Shown here piece by piece: positions 1 to 6,805 of a stretch of DNA of 6,968 bases; the first letter of the stretch is position 1, and each line of letters starts with the position of its first letter. Origin of the DNA: Halomonas sp. (GTDB lineage Bacteria; Pseudomonadota; Gammaproteobacteria; Pseudomonadales; Halomonadaceae); the NCBI GenBank assembly GCA_007116835.1, contig SKHS01000185.1, positions 1 through 6,968 on the forward strand. Reading direction: 5' to 3'. A program made the position numbers and the translations under genes. The notes below the pieces were generated by a model that saw nothing but the letters and a program-made list of their open reading frames with translations, was not told the origin of the DNA and searched no databases.

Positions 1-741
1 ATTATCTGTGGGTTCAAACGCAGTGAAGCGCTCAACATGAGGCACGGGCGTATCAGGCCAGGTGAGGGCATCGTCTGCGTTCACAATTGCTGATTGCGCC
101 CCCCAAAAAATACGCTGTTTGGCCTGCAGATAGCCGGCCATATCACCATGGCGGTCAAGGTGATCTTCACAGATGTTTAAGAAAGCAGCCGCCTTGGCCC
201 CTAAATAGGGGGTAGTTTCCAACTGAAAACTTGACAGCTCAAGGATGTAAAGTTCGGCATCAGGATACTCTGCCAACAGGTCCAGCGCTGGGGTGCCTAA
301 ATTGCCACCCACCGCCACCTTAACGCCAGCGGCTACTGCCATCTCACCTAACAACGTAGTAACCGTTGACTTCGCATTTGAGCCTGTAATAGCAGCGACT
401 GGTGCCTTTACAGCACGCGTAAACAAAGCGATCTCACCCACCAACACAGGCTCACCTGTCACCGCATTTTTGCGTTCTAGTAAGCCTGCAAGCCCAGCAG
501 AGTGAGGATCAACCCCCGGGCTGACAACCACTTCATAGGCGTTGGTGAAATCAACCTCCGTCAAGGGGCCACAGTACACTTCAACATCGGGATATTGAGT
601 TTGAAAAGCGCCTAAGCCAGGAGGTTCTGGTCGTGTGTCCACCACCACAAACGCTGTGCCTTGACGGGCTAAGTGGCGGCAGATCGCTTGACCTGACACC
701 CCTAGACCAATAACAACGGTAACCCCATTAGCGACTCGCAC
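1..741 (-). CDS. murD: UDP-N-acetylmuramoyl-L-alanine--D-glutamate ligase (MurD), 3' part missing
   Basis: MurD is the cytoplasmic ATP-dependent ligase that adds D-glutamate to UDP-MurNAc-L-alanine. The 247 codons present cover the N-terminal UDP-binding domain and most of the central ATPase domain; the rest lies past the window edge. Visible motifs are a Rossmann-like start (VVIGLGVSG, residues 9-17), SPGVDP (74-79), the P-loop ITGSNAKST (118-126, Lys124), GGNLGTP (145-151), ELSSFQLE (168-175), EDHLDRHG (192-199) and AKQRIF (207-212), where Lys208 is the likely carbamylated lysine. The start is GTG at 741-739: it follows a strong AAAGGAG site, and an in-frame TGA at 765-763 with no ATG between excludes a longer ATG-started form. 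Ala123 sits where E. coli MurD has Gly. This is the only gene here with a sizeable upstream gap (62 nt after mraY). The identification is secure; the C-terminal domain cannot be seen. Confidence 0.97.
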   Translation of the reverse strand, partial: MRVANGVTVVIGLGVSGQAICRHLARQGTAFVVVDTRPEPPGLGAFQTQYPDVEVYCGPLTEVDFTNAYEVVVSPGVDPHSAGLAGLLERKNAVTGEPVLVGEIALFTRAVKAPVAAITGSNAKSTVTTLLGEMAVAAGVKVAVGGNLGTPALDLLAEYPDAELYILELSSFQLETTPYLGAKAAAFLNICEDHLDRHGDMAGYLQAKQRIFWGAQSAIVNADDALTWPDTPVPHVERFTAFEPTDN

Positions 742-750
742 GATGACCGG

Positions 751-757
751 CTCCTTT
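751..757 (-). promoter_or_regulatory. Ribosome binding site of murD
   Basis: The minus strand reads AAAGGAG, close to the ideal Shine-Dalgarno sequence, nine bases before the GTG at 741-739. It decides the murD start, because no ATG lies in frame between that GTG and the upstream in-frame TGA. A strong site would offset the weaker GTG codon. Confidence 0.85.
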
Positions 758-769
758 ACACATCACGCT

Positions 770-793
770 AATAGCAGCAACGCTGCCGCTACT
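770..793 (-). other. Possible RNA hairpin in the mraY-murD gap
   Basis: On the minus strand the 62-nt gap can fold into a 9-bp stem, AGTAGCGGC pairing with GCTGCTATT and including two G-U pairs, around a six-base loop. It lies just after the mraY stop codon, with its 3' side 12 nt before the murD Shine-Dalgarno site. No T-run follows, so it does not look like an intrinsic terminator. It could protect an mRNA end or be chance; only the base pairing is seen. Confidence 0.35.
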
Positions 794-803
794 GCTTTGC
801 TAA

Positions 804-1886
804 TCATCGAACTTTGAGCGTGGCTAGCCCTAACAGCACCAGCACTACCGTAATAATCCAAAAACGCACAATAACGCGCGGCTCGGGCCAGCCTTTTAAC
901 TCATAGTGATGGTGTAGCGGTGCCATGCGAAAGATCCGTCGACCGGTCAGTTTGTATGAACCAACCTGCAATATCACTGATACCGTTTCCAGCACGAAGA
1001 TACCGCCCATGATAAACAGCACAATCTCTTGACGCACGATAACAGCAACGACGCCTAGCGCTGCGCCGAGTGCCAAGGCACCCACATCGCCCATGAACAC
1101 CTGAGCGGGATAGGTGTTAAACCATAGAAAGCCCAGCCCAGCCCCAGCAATCGTGGCACAGAATATCGCCAGCTCGCCGGTTCCAGAAATAAACGGAATG
1201 TGTAGATAATTGGCAAATACCGCGTTACCACTCGCATAGGCAAATACTGAGAGCCCCATTGCGACAAGCACAGTGGGCATAATGGCTAAGCCATCTAACC
1301 CATCGGTTAAATTAACCGCATTAGAGCTACCCACAATCACAAAATACGTCAACACGATATAAAAGACGCCAAGCGGTAGTGCGACATCTTTAAACATGGG
1401 AATCAGCAAACTCGTTTCAGCAGGTGTCGAGGCGGTCACATACAACACAATCGCAGCCCCCAGCCCGACCACCGACTGCCAGAAATATTTCCAGCGCGCT
1501 GGCAACCCACGCGGGTTTTTTTCGACAACTTTGCGGTAGTCGTCCACCCAGCCCACGGCACCGAACCCCAGAGTTACCAGCAGCACTATCCAAACATAGT
1601 GGTTGGTTAAATCCCCCCAAACCAACGTGCTAATGGCAATGGCCAGCAAGATCATTGCCCCGCCCATCGTAGGCGTGCCTGCTTTAGACAAATGTGATTG
1701 AGGACCATCATCACGCACCGCCTGACCTATCTGTCCCTCGACCAGTCGCCTGATTACCCAGGGACCGAGCCATAAACACAGCATCAGAGCGGTGAGCGCT
1801 GCGAGAATAACGCGCAAGGTCAAGTAGTTAAAAACTTGGAATGCAGTTTGATATTGCGCTAAAAAATTCGCCAAATGAAGAAACAT
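804..1886 (-). CDS. mraY: Phospho-N-acetylmuramoyl-pentapeptide-transferase (MraY, lipid I synthase)
   Basis: MraY is the polytopic inner-membrane enzyme that moves phospho-MurNAc-pentapeptide from UDP to undecaprenyl phosphate, giving lipid I and UMP. The 360 residues match the usual length in gammaproteobacteria. The sequence is a run of hydrophobic segments (about ten) separated by conserved cytoplasmic loops: SKAGTPTMGG (67-76), WVDDYRK with the Asp115-Asp116 pair (113-119), AVNLTDGLDGLA (190-201), FMGDVGALALG with Asp267 (264-274) and the histidine cluster APLHHHYELKGWPE (322-335). The C-terminus GLATLKVR is typical of the family. The ATG at 1886-1884 lies 9 nt after the murF stop. The best Shine-Dalgarno candidate is a weak AAGG overlapping the end of murF, which suggests dependence on ribosomes finishing murF. 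It stands between murF and murD, the standard dcw position. Nothing is missing or broken. Confidence 0.98.
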   Translation of the reverse strand: MFLHLANFLAQYQTAFQVFNYLTLRVILAALTALMLCLWLGPWVIRRLVEGQIGQAVRDDGPQSHLSKAGTPTMGGAMILLAIAISTLVWGDLTNHYVWIVLLVTLGFGAVGWVDDYRKVVEKNPRGLPARWKYFWQSVVGLGAAIVLYVTASTPAETSLLIPMFKDVALPLGVFYIVLTYFVIVGSSNAVNLTDGLDGLAIMPTVLVAMGLSVFAYASGNAVFANYLHIPFISGTGELAIFCATIAGAGLGFLWFNTYPAQVFMGDVGALALGAALGVVAVIVRQEIVLFIMGGIFVLETVSVILQVGSYKLTGRRIFRMAPLHHHYELKGWPEPRVIVRFWIITVVLVLLGLATLKVR

Positions 1887-1895
1887 GAACGGCGC

Positions 1896-3254
1896 TTACC
1901 TTGTATCGTCCGCACGTAGCGCAGCAATGACATTTTCCATGCCTGCGCTACGCGACCCCTTCACCAACAGTACGGTGTGAGGTGGCAGAGTGTTAATAAT
2001 ATGACGTATTAACGTCTCGTGATCGTCGAAATGCTGCCCACGACCAAAGGCATCGCTTGCTGGTCGAGCGGCATCGCCATAAGTCAGCAGCTGATCAATA
2101 CCCAGAGAGGCAGCGTAATGACCCACCTCGGCATGCAGTTGCTCAGACTGATCGCCTAACTCACCCATTGCACCTAGCGCACACCACCGTGGCCCTGAAA
2201 AACTTGCCAGCGTGTCGAGCGCGGCTTTAACGGCACCAGGGTTTGCATTGTAGGTATCATCTAACAACGTGGTGTTATGTTTACCCGGCATAACGCTTAA
2301 GCGCCCCGGCAGTGATGCTAAATTCGCCAACCGGGAGATAACATCTTGTGCCGAGACGCCCACCACAAGCGCCGCTGCGGCTGCCGCTAACGCGTTACTG
2401 ACATTGTGCTTACCCGCCAGCGGTAGCCGTAACTCGCCTAGCGCCTGACCATGCTGAATAAGCGTGAAAGCATACCGCCCTAGCAGGTCACACGAAAGGT
2501 CTGAGGCAGAGACATCCGCATGAGGATGTAACCCAAAACTAACCACCCGCCGTGGTGCCGCACATGCTGCCCAGGTATCAAAGTAGCGGTCATCTTTGTT
2601 GAGAACGGCAACACCGTCGGCATTTAACCCAAGCATGATTTCGCTTTTGGCCTGGGCAATTTGTCCCATACCACCAAACTCGCCCACATGAGCACCGGTC
2701 ACATTGGTAATAATCGCAACGTCAGGTGAAGCAAGCCGACTTGTCCAGGCAATTTCTCCGATGTGGTTAGCCCCTAGCTCAATCACCGCAGCTTTGTGCT
2801 GCTCGGTAATACGCAGCAATGACAGCGGCGCACCGATGTCATTATTTAAGTTGCCCTGGGTGGCTAACACTTCGCCCAAGGGAGACAACAATGCAGCGGT
2901 CATCTCTTTTACAGTTGTTTTGCCACTGTTACCCGTTACCGACACAGTAGGCAGACAAAATTGATTGCGCCATGCCCGTGCCAGCAGGCCTAGCCCAAGC
3001 CGGGTATCCGCGCATAACAGCTGGGGCAGCGCACTATCAACCGGAGCTTCAACCAGCGCAGCGATCGCGCCCTTCTCCATCGCCTGCTCAACAAAGTCGT
3101 GACCATCAAATCGTGGCCCCCTTAAGGCCACAAACAAGCACCCTGGGACAATCTGCCGTGTATCGGTAATCACCGCCGTTACTGACAGGCTGCCTAGCGC
3201 TTGCGACACACTCAGGTTAAGCGCCGACGCAATGTGCGCTAACGGCCAGTTCAT
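1896..3254 (-). CDS. murF: UDP-N-acetylmuramoyl-tripeptide--D-alanyl-D-alanine ligase (MurF)
   Basis: MurF is the cytoplasmic ATP-dependent ligase that adds D-Ala-D-Ala to UDP-MurNAc-tripeptide, completing the pentapeptide that MraY uses. The 452 residues match the usual length. The N-terminal substrate domain holds the DTR and FVALRG elements (31-46). The ATPase domain carries the P-loop VTGNSGKTTVKE (106-117, Lys112), GNLNNDIGAPLSLL (134-147), ELGANHIGEI (159-168), TNVTGAHVGEFG (183-194) and AKSEI (202-206), where Lys203 is the probable carbamylated lysine. GKHNVSNALAA (281-291), LPGRL (315-319), DDTYNANP (332-339), GAMGELGD (361-368) and VKGSRSAGME (431-440) mark the linker and C-terminal domain. 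The ATG overlaps the murE stop as ATGA, and a GAGGG site lies 10 nt upstream inside murE, so translational coupling to murE is likely. Confidence 0.98.
   Translation of the reverse strand: MNWPLAHIASALNLSVSQALGSLSVTAVITDTRQIVPGCLFVALRGPRFDGHDFVEQAMEKGAIAALVEAPVDSALPQLLCADTRLGLGLLARAWRNQFCLPTVSVTGNSGKTTVKEMTAALLSPLGEVLATQGNLNNDIGAPLSLLRITEQHKAAVIELGANHIGEIAWTSRLASPDVAIITNVTGAHVGEFGGMGQIAQAKSEIMLGLNADGVAVLNKDDRYFDTWAACAAPRRVVSFGLHPHADVSASDLSCDLLGRYAFTLIQHGQALGELRLPLAGKHNVSNALAAAAAALVVGVSAQDVISRLANLASLPGRLSVMPGKHNTTLLDDTYNANPGAVKAALDTLASFSGPRWCALGAMGELGDQSEQLHAEVGHYAASLGIDQLLTYGDAARPASDAFGRGQHFDDHETLIRHIINTLPPHTVLLVKGSRSAGMENVIAALRADDTR
3251..3254 (-). other. murE-murF ATGA stop/start overlap
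   Basis: The minus strand reads ATGA: ATG starts murF and TGA ends murE. With GAGGG at 3265-3269 as the likely Shine-Dalgarno site (10 nt spacing), this arrangement usually gives re-initiation and matched output of the two ligases. The coupling itself is inferred. Confidence 0.85.
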
Positions 3255-4747
3255 AGTGCGCTGGCCCTCGACGTTAAAGCGTGTAACACCTGCTCGTCAT
3301 CCTGGTAGGCGTGGCGCACATTGTGGATCTCCTGGTAGGCCTCATGGCCTTTTCCAGCCACTAAGATAACGTCCTGTAAATCGGCATGCTGAACCGCATA
3401 ATCAATCGCTTGGCTACGATCGCCTAGCTCCGTAAACGCGGCAGCGGCTGAAAAGCCAGCGGTAATTTGCTGGCGAATACGCTCGGCAGGCTCGTTACGC
3501 GGATTATCATCCGTCACCACGATATGGTCTGCACGCTGTTCCGCAACAGCCGCCATTTCTGCGCGCTTCCCCGTATCACGATCCCCCCCACACCCAAAGA
3601 CACACCAAAGCTTCCCTGTATTTCCTAAATGCTCTCGCAGCGCCTTCAGCGCATTAGCCAGGGCATCCGGTGTATGGGCATAATCAATCACAACGCTGGG
3701 AGCATTAGCCATACGATAGAGCGCCATCCGACCCGGCACAGGAGCCAGCTGCGACGCCGCTTCAAATAAGCGATCTAACGACTCTCCTAACCCGTAGAGC
3801 ACACTCATAGCGAGCAGCACGTTATCCAGATTGAAGCGCCCCATCAGGGCTAGGTTGAGCACTTTCTCGCCGTCAGGGGTGGCGATAAGCGCTTGTTGAC
3901 CCTGCTCATCAGGATGCCAATCAAGTATACGCAACGTCACCGCCTCGTCACTGCCGACCGCCAGCACACGCACACTGCTATCGCAGCCTGCTAGCATCAG
4001 ACGCGCCAGCCGGTCGTCTGCATTGACAACCGCCAGTGCCAACTCAGAACGCCGAAACAGCCTTGCCTTAGCGGCAGCATAAGCGGCCATACTACCGTGA
4101 TAATCCAGATGGTCTCGCGTCAAGTTGGTAAACACACCCACCGTGACATTGACGGCGTCTAAACGCCGCTGCTCCAGCGCATGGGAAGATGCCTCAAGCG
4201 CAATGCGACGAACGCCCTGGCCAGCTAACTCCCCTAAAATTTCTTGTAAAGCCAAGGGACCAGGGGTTGTTAAGCCAGTATCAACCAGCGCACCCAGTCG
4301 CCCAACGCCTAACGTGCCCACCAGGCCAGCCGGCGTGTTGAGCAGTTCGCTTAACGCAGCAATGTAATGTGTAACAGAGCTTTTACCATTGGTCCCAGTT
4401 ACCGCAATCACATTAAGGTCGTCAGGAACCGAAAATAAAGCACGGCCCAGCTCACCCAGACGCATTGACAGATGTGGTAAATAAATCACTTTTCCGTCAA
4501 ACGTCAACTCGCTTTGCTTAGTGTGTGCCAACACAAGCGAGGCTCCCCCGTCCAGGGCGTGGCTAATAAATGCGTTTCCGTCATGCTGGCTACCGGGCAC
4601 CGCCACAAACACATCGCCTACTTCGAGCTGGCGTGTATCCGTGGTTAAGCGCAACTGAGCCGGCACGGTGGGCAGCGTTTCCGGCAGTATGGCAGTTGGC
4701 CATACGCGCTTTATTGCTTTCCATAAACTGTCTGGGCACAACCTCAT
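3251..4747 (-). CDS. murE: UDP-N-acetylmuramoyl-L-alanyl-D-glutamate--2,6-diaminopimelate ligase (MurE)
   Basis: MurE is the cytoplasmic ATP-dependent ligase that adds the third stem-peptide residue to UDP-MurNAc-L-Ala-D-Glu. Its 498 residues are normal length. DNPRNEP (414-420) contains the DNPR signature of enzymes that take meso-diaminopimelate rather than L-lysine, as expected in Gram-negatives. Other motifs are TDTRQLEVGDVFVAVPG (36-52), the P-loop VTGTNGKSS (116-124, Lys122), TTPGP (160-164), EASSHALEQ (185-193), NLTRDHLDYHG (208-218), AAKARLF (225-231) with Lys227 as the probable carbamylated lysine, VPGRM (337-341), DYAHTPDAL (355-363), FGCGGDRD (384-391) and GKGHEAYQ (465-472). The ATG at 4747-4745 lies 17 nt after the ftsI stop and follows a strong AAAGGAGA site. 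The stop TGA overlaps the murF ATG. Confidence 0.98.
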   Translation of the reverse strand: MRLCPDSLWKAIKRVWPTAILPETLPTVPAQLRLTTDTRQLEVGDVFVAVPGSQHDGNAFISHALDGGASLVLAHTKQSELTFDGKVIYLPHLSMRLGELGRALFSVPDDLNVIAVTGTNGKSSVTHYIAALSELLNTPAGLVGTLGVGRLGALVDTGLTTPGPLALQEILGELAGQGVRRIALEASSHALEQRRLDAVNVTVGVFTNLTRDHLDYHGSMAAYAAAKARLFRRSELALAVVNADDRLARLMLAGCDSSVRVLAVGSDEAVTLRILDWHPDEQGQQALIATPDGEKVLNLALMGRFNLDNVLLAMSVLYGLGESLDRLFEAASQLAPVPGRMALYRMANAPSVVIDYAHTPDALANALKALREHLGNTGKLWCVFGCGGDRDTGKRAEMAAVAEQRADHIVVTDDNPRNEPAERIRQQITAGFSAAAAFTELGDRSQAIDYAVQHADLQDVILVAGKGHEAYQEIHNVRHAYQDDEQVLHALTSRASAL

Positions 4748-4751
4748 GCAA

Positions 4752-4759
4752 TCTCCTTT
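4752..4759 (-). promoter_or_regulatory. Ribosome binding site of murE
   Basis: AAAGGAGA on the minus strand lies within the 17-nt gap after the ftsI TAG, with its GGAG core five bases before the murE ATG. It fixes the murE start and suggests independent initiation rather than reliance on overlap. Confidence 0.85.
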
Positions 4760-4764
4760 AAACG

Positions 4765-6471
4765 CTACTCGACCCCGTGGTCGGGTGGCACGTCTAACAA
4801 GCGTAACGCATTGCCTGTTACGCTTGAAAATACTGGGGCAGCGACTGCCCCTCCATAAAACTGACCCGCACGAGGGTTATCAATCATCACAACGGTAACA
4901 ATACGGGGATCCGAAATAGGGGCAATCCCTGCAAACACACTGCGATAGGCGTTGGTTGCATAGCCCTGCTGGCCTGTTTTACGCACGGTGCCCGTTTTAC
5001 CACCAACTCGGTAACCTTCGACGCGGGCACGACGCCCACCCGAATAAGCTCCCACGGACGTTTCTAAAAGATCTAACAAGTCATTGGCAACGCTAGGCGA
5101 TATCGCTGGAATCCCCCGAGGGGGCTCAGCAAGCCTTAACAACGATGGCGGAAAGCGCTCACCTTCATTGGCCAACGCAGTATAGGCACTGGCTATTTGC
5201 AGCGCCGAAGACGACAGCCCGTAACCATAGGAAAGCGCCGCGCGCTCGCTACGCGACCAGCGCACAGGGGCCGGCAAACTGCCAGTCGACTCACCAGGGA
5301 ACCCGGTGCCAGGACTTTGGCCGAAGCCTAGCTGGTTATACTTTTCCCAGATGGCCGTATCGCTTAACTGTAACGCTAAACGCGACATGCCGATATTCGA
5401 GGACTTTTCCAAAATACCCGCTAAATCCAGCTTGCCGTAGTTACGGATATCGCGAATCGTGAACTGATCAATACGCATCCACCCAGGCGAGGTATCGACC
5501 TCAGCATTGCGGTGAACAACACCACTTTCGAGTATAGCGGCCATCGCTAAGGGCTTCATCACCGAGCCTGGCTCAAACACATCAACCAACGCTTGATTGC
5601 GTAACCCACGCGGGTCTAAGCCAGCGCGATTATTCGGGTTGTAGGAGGGCAAGTTGGCCATTGCTAACACTTCCCCGGTTCGCGCATCCATCATGACGAG
5701 CACACCGCCGTCAGCTTCATGTTCAGCCACCGCAGCGCGCAACTCTCGATAGGCCATGTATTGAATGCGCTGATCAATCGCCAGGGTCAGCTCGCCGCCA
5801 GGCTGCGCCTCACGAATGACGCCTAGCTCTCGAACTAGGCGACCTCGGCGGTCTTTAATCACTCGACGCTGACCGGGGCGACCTGCCAAAAAAGGCTGGT
5901 AGGCAAGCTCAAGTCCCTCTTGCCCCACATCGTCAACGTTGGTCACACCCAGTAACTGAGCTGCCACTTCACCGGCAGGATAGTAACGCTTGTATTCACG
6001 CTGTGGGTAAACACCTGGCGTACGCAAATCGAGCGTGCGCTGAGCTGCTTCGGGGGTCATTTGGCGGCGCAGGTACATGAACTCACGGCTGCTAAAACGC
6101 GCAACACGCGCCTCGAAATCGTCCAACGACATACCCAACGACTGTGCCAGCATTAGCCGCTGGATAACATCAGTTGGTAGTTCTTGAGGATTTGCCCAAA
6201 GCGTCACGACGGGCGTTGAAATAGCCAACGGCTCACCGTTTCGATCCGTGATCATTCCTCTATGTGCGGGAATAGCTTCATGACGAAGCGTACGGGCGTC
6301 GCCCTGGCTTTGCAAAAAGGGGCGATCAATCACCTGAAGTAGCGTCACCCGCCCAATCAAAATGACCGATGCCAGCGCTATAATAATTAGAATAAATAAA
6401 AAACGGCCGCCTGCTAGCGGCGGTGCAATGGGCAGTTGACGGGAAATCCCTCCCCGACCTTCGCGCTTCAT
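4765..6471 (-). CDS. ftsI: Septal peptidoglycan transpeptidase FtsI (PBP3)
   Basis: FtsI is the division-specific class B penicillin-binding protein. It is anchored in the inner membrane and cross-links septal peptidoglycan in the periplasm together with FtsW. The 568 residues begin with a short basic cytoplasmic tail, then one membrane segment (about 23-45), then the PBP dimer domain with HRGMITDRNGEPLA (70-83). The transpeptidase domain has all three catalytic motifs: SVMK (303-306, nucleophile Ser303), SSN (357-359) and KTGT (492-495). GEVLAMANLPSYNPN (266-280) and YGYGLSSSALQ (415-425) are further family signatures. It is about 20 residues shorter than E. coli PBP3 (588). Its ATG overlaps the ftsL stop as ATGA, and a GAGGTG site lies 8 nt upstream. 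Two inverted repeats (positions 4798-4826 and 6406-6421) lie within the coding sequence. Beta-lactams act on this family; nothing in the motifs suggests an altered target. Confidence 0.98.
   Translation of the reverse strand: MKREGRGGISRQLPIAPPLAGGRFLFILIIIALASVILIGRVTLLQVIDRPFLQSQGDARTLRHEAIPAHRGMITDRNGEPLAISTPVVTLWANPQELPTDVIQRLMLAQSLGMSLDDFEARVARFSSREFMYLRRQMTPEAAQRTLDLRTPGVYPQREYKRYYPAGEVAAQLLGVTNVDDVGQEGLELAYQPFLAGRPGQRRVIKDRRGRLVRELGVIREAQPGGELTLAIDQRIQYMAYRELRAAVAEHEADGGVLVMMDARTGEVLAMANLPSYNPNNRAGLDPRGLRNQALVDVFEPGSVMKPLAMAAILESGVVHRNAEVDTSPGWMRIDQFTIRDIRNYGKLDLAGILEKSSNIGMSRLALQLSDTAIWEKYNQLGFGQSPGTGFPGESTGSLPAPVRWSRSERAALSYGYGLSSSALQIASAYTALANEGERFPPSLLRLAEPPRGIPAISPSVANDLLDLLETSVGAYSGGRRARVEGYRVGGKTGTVRKTGQQGYATNAYRSVFAGIAPISDPRIVTVVMIDNPRAGQFYGGAVAAPVFSSVTGNALRLLDVPPDHGVE
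4798..4826. repeat. Perfect 10-bp inverted repeat in the 3' end of ftsI
   Basis: CAAGCGTAAC and GTTACGCTTG face each other across nine bases, within ftsI codons 549-558 and about 40 nt before the murE Shine-Dalgarno site. In the mRNA this would make a stable hairpin. A smaller 5-bp hairpin (CGACC/GGTCG, 4770-4783) follows before the ftsI stop. There is no T-run, so no intrinsic terminator is proposed. The role, if any, is unknown. Confidence 0.6.
6398..6421 (-). terminator. Terminator-like hairpin and T-tract inside ftsI (tentative)
   Basis: In the transcribed direction GCCGC (6421-6417) can pair with GCGGC (6410-6406) around a six-base loop, followed after two bases by six T's and then more A/T-rich sequence. 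The stem is short and the T-tract coincides with Phe/Leu/Ile codons of the FtsI membrane segment, so this may be only a by-product of coding. Translating ribosomes would normally mask it. It is reported as a resemblance, not as a demonstrated terminator. Confidence 0.2.
6468..6471 (-). other. ftsL-ftsI ATGA stop/start overlap
   Basis: ATGA on the minus strand is both the ftsI start and the ftsL stop. GAGGTG at 6480-6485, eight bases upstream and inside the last ftsL codons, is the likely ribosome binding site. The two divisome proteins are therefore probably translationally coupled. Confidence 0.85.
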
Positions 6472-6803
6472 GGTCGAATCACCTCGACGTCGTTCACATC
6501 AGGAATGCGCATTTCAAGCCGCTCCGTGGCAATCTGCTCTATACGGGCTGGCGTCGACCACGCGCCCTCTTCCAGCAGCAATTGCCCCCACTCCGTTTGT
6601 AACTGGTTCTTTTCCTGCTCTAGCTGCTGTAACTGAGCAAATTGCACGCGGGTCATATGCGTTGTGGCAACCACAAAGCCGGCTGTCACTACGCACGCTA
6701 AAAACAGTAAGAGAATAATCACCGGCCAAACACGCCAGCGCAGCTTGAACGGCCATTCGGTGCGTAGCGTTGACACCCAACGCTCTATCCGATCCATGCT
6801 CAT
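6468..6803 (-). CDS. ftsL: Cell division protein FtsL
   Basis: FtsL is a small bitopic inner-membrane protein that joins FtsB and FtsQ and relays the signal activating FtsWI at the septum. The 111 residues show the expected layout: a basic cytoplasmic tail (1-25), one membrane span (about 26-48) and a periplasmic coiled-coil region (about 52-80) rich in Gln, Leu and Glu, with the family-typical EWGQLLLEEGAW (71-82), then RIEQIATERLEMRIP (87-101). Sequence conservation in this family is low, so position directly between rsmH and ftsI is strong support. The ATG at 6803-6801 lies 2 nt after the rsmH stop with only a weak GAGTG site at 6809-6813. A second ATG two codons downstream (6797-6795) is a possible alternative start. 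Weak initiation and tight spacing suggest coupling to rsmH translation. Confidence 0.95.
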   Translation of the reverse strand: MSMDRIERWVSTLRTEWPFKLRWRVWPVIILLLFLACVVTAGFVVATTHMTRVQFAQLQQLEQEKNQLQTEWGQLLLEEGAWSTPARIEQIATERLEMRIPDVNDVEVIRP

Positions 6804-6805
6804 GA

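Noticed and set aside
293..505. Plus-strand open frame of 70 codons opposite murD, and similar plus-strand frames at 1424-1633, 2704-2964, 4125-4367, 5145-5462 and 6470-6718.
   Set aside because: All lie antisense to well-recognised genes with intact motifs, and their translations show no recognisable domain; they are shadow frames.
1504..1522. AACCC-loop-GGGTT followed by seven T's on the plus strand, resembling a terminator.
   Set aside because: It lies antisense within mraY over the conserved Lys-Asn-Pro-Arg-Gly codons, has only a 5-bp stem, and no plus-strand gene lies upstream of it.
1992..2013. AT-rich 7-bp inverted repeat GTTAATA/TATTAAC inside murF.
   Set aside because: It is in the middle of codons for an Ile/Asn-rich stretch, has no positional relation to a start or stop, and is weak as RNA.
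5820..5841. 7-bp inverted repeat CGCCTAG/CTAGGCG with an eight-base loop inside ftsI.
   Set aside because: It is short, internal to the coding sequence, not near a gene boundary and not followed by a T-run; chance is sufficient.
6379..6384. TATAAT on the plus strand, a perfect -10 box match.
   Set aside because: No credible -35 element lies 16-18 nt upstream and no plus-strand gene follows; the A/T richness comes from the FtsI membrane-segment codons.
6514..6780. 88-codon minus-strand frame overlapping ftsL in another frame.
   Set aside because: FtsL in its own frame has the expected span, coiled coil and position; the alternative translation has no membrane pattern or motif.
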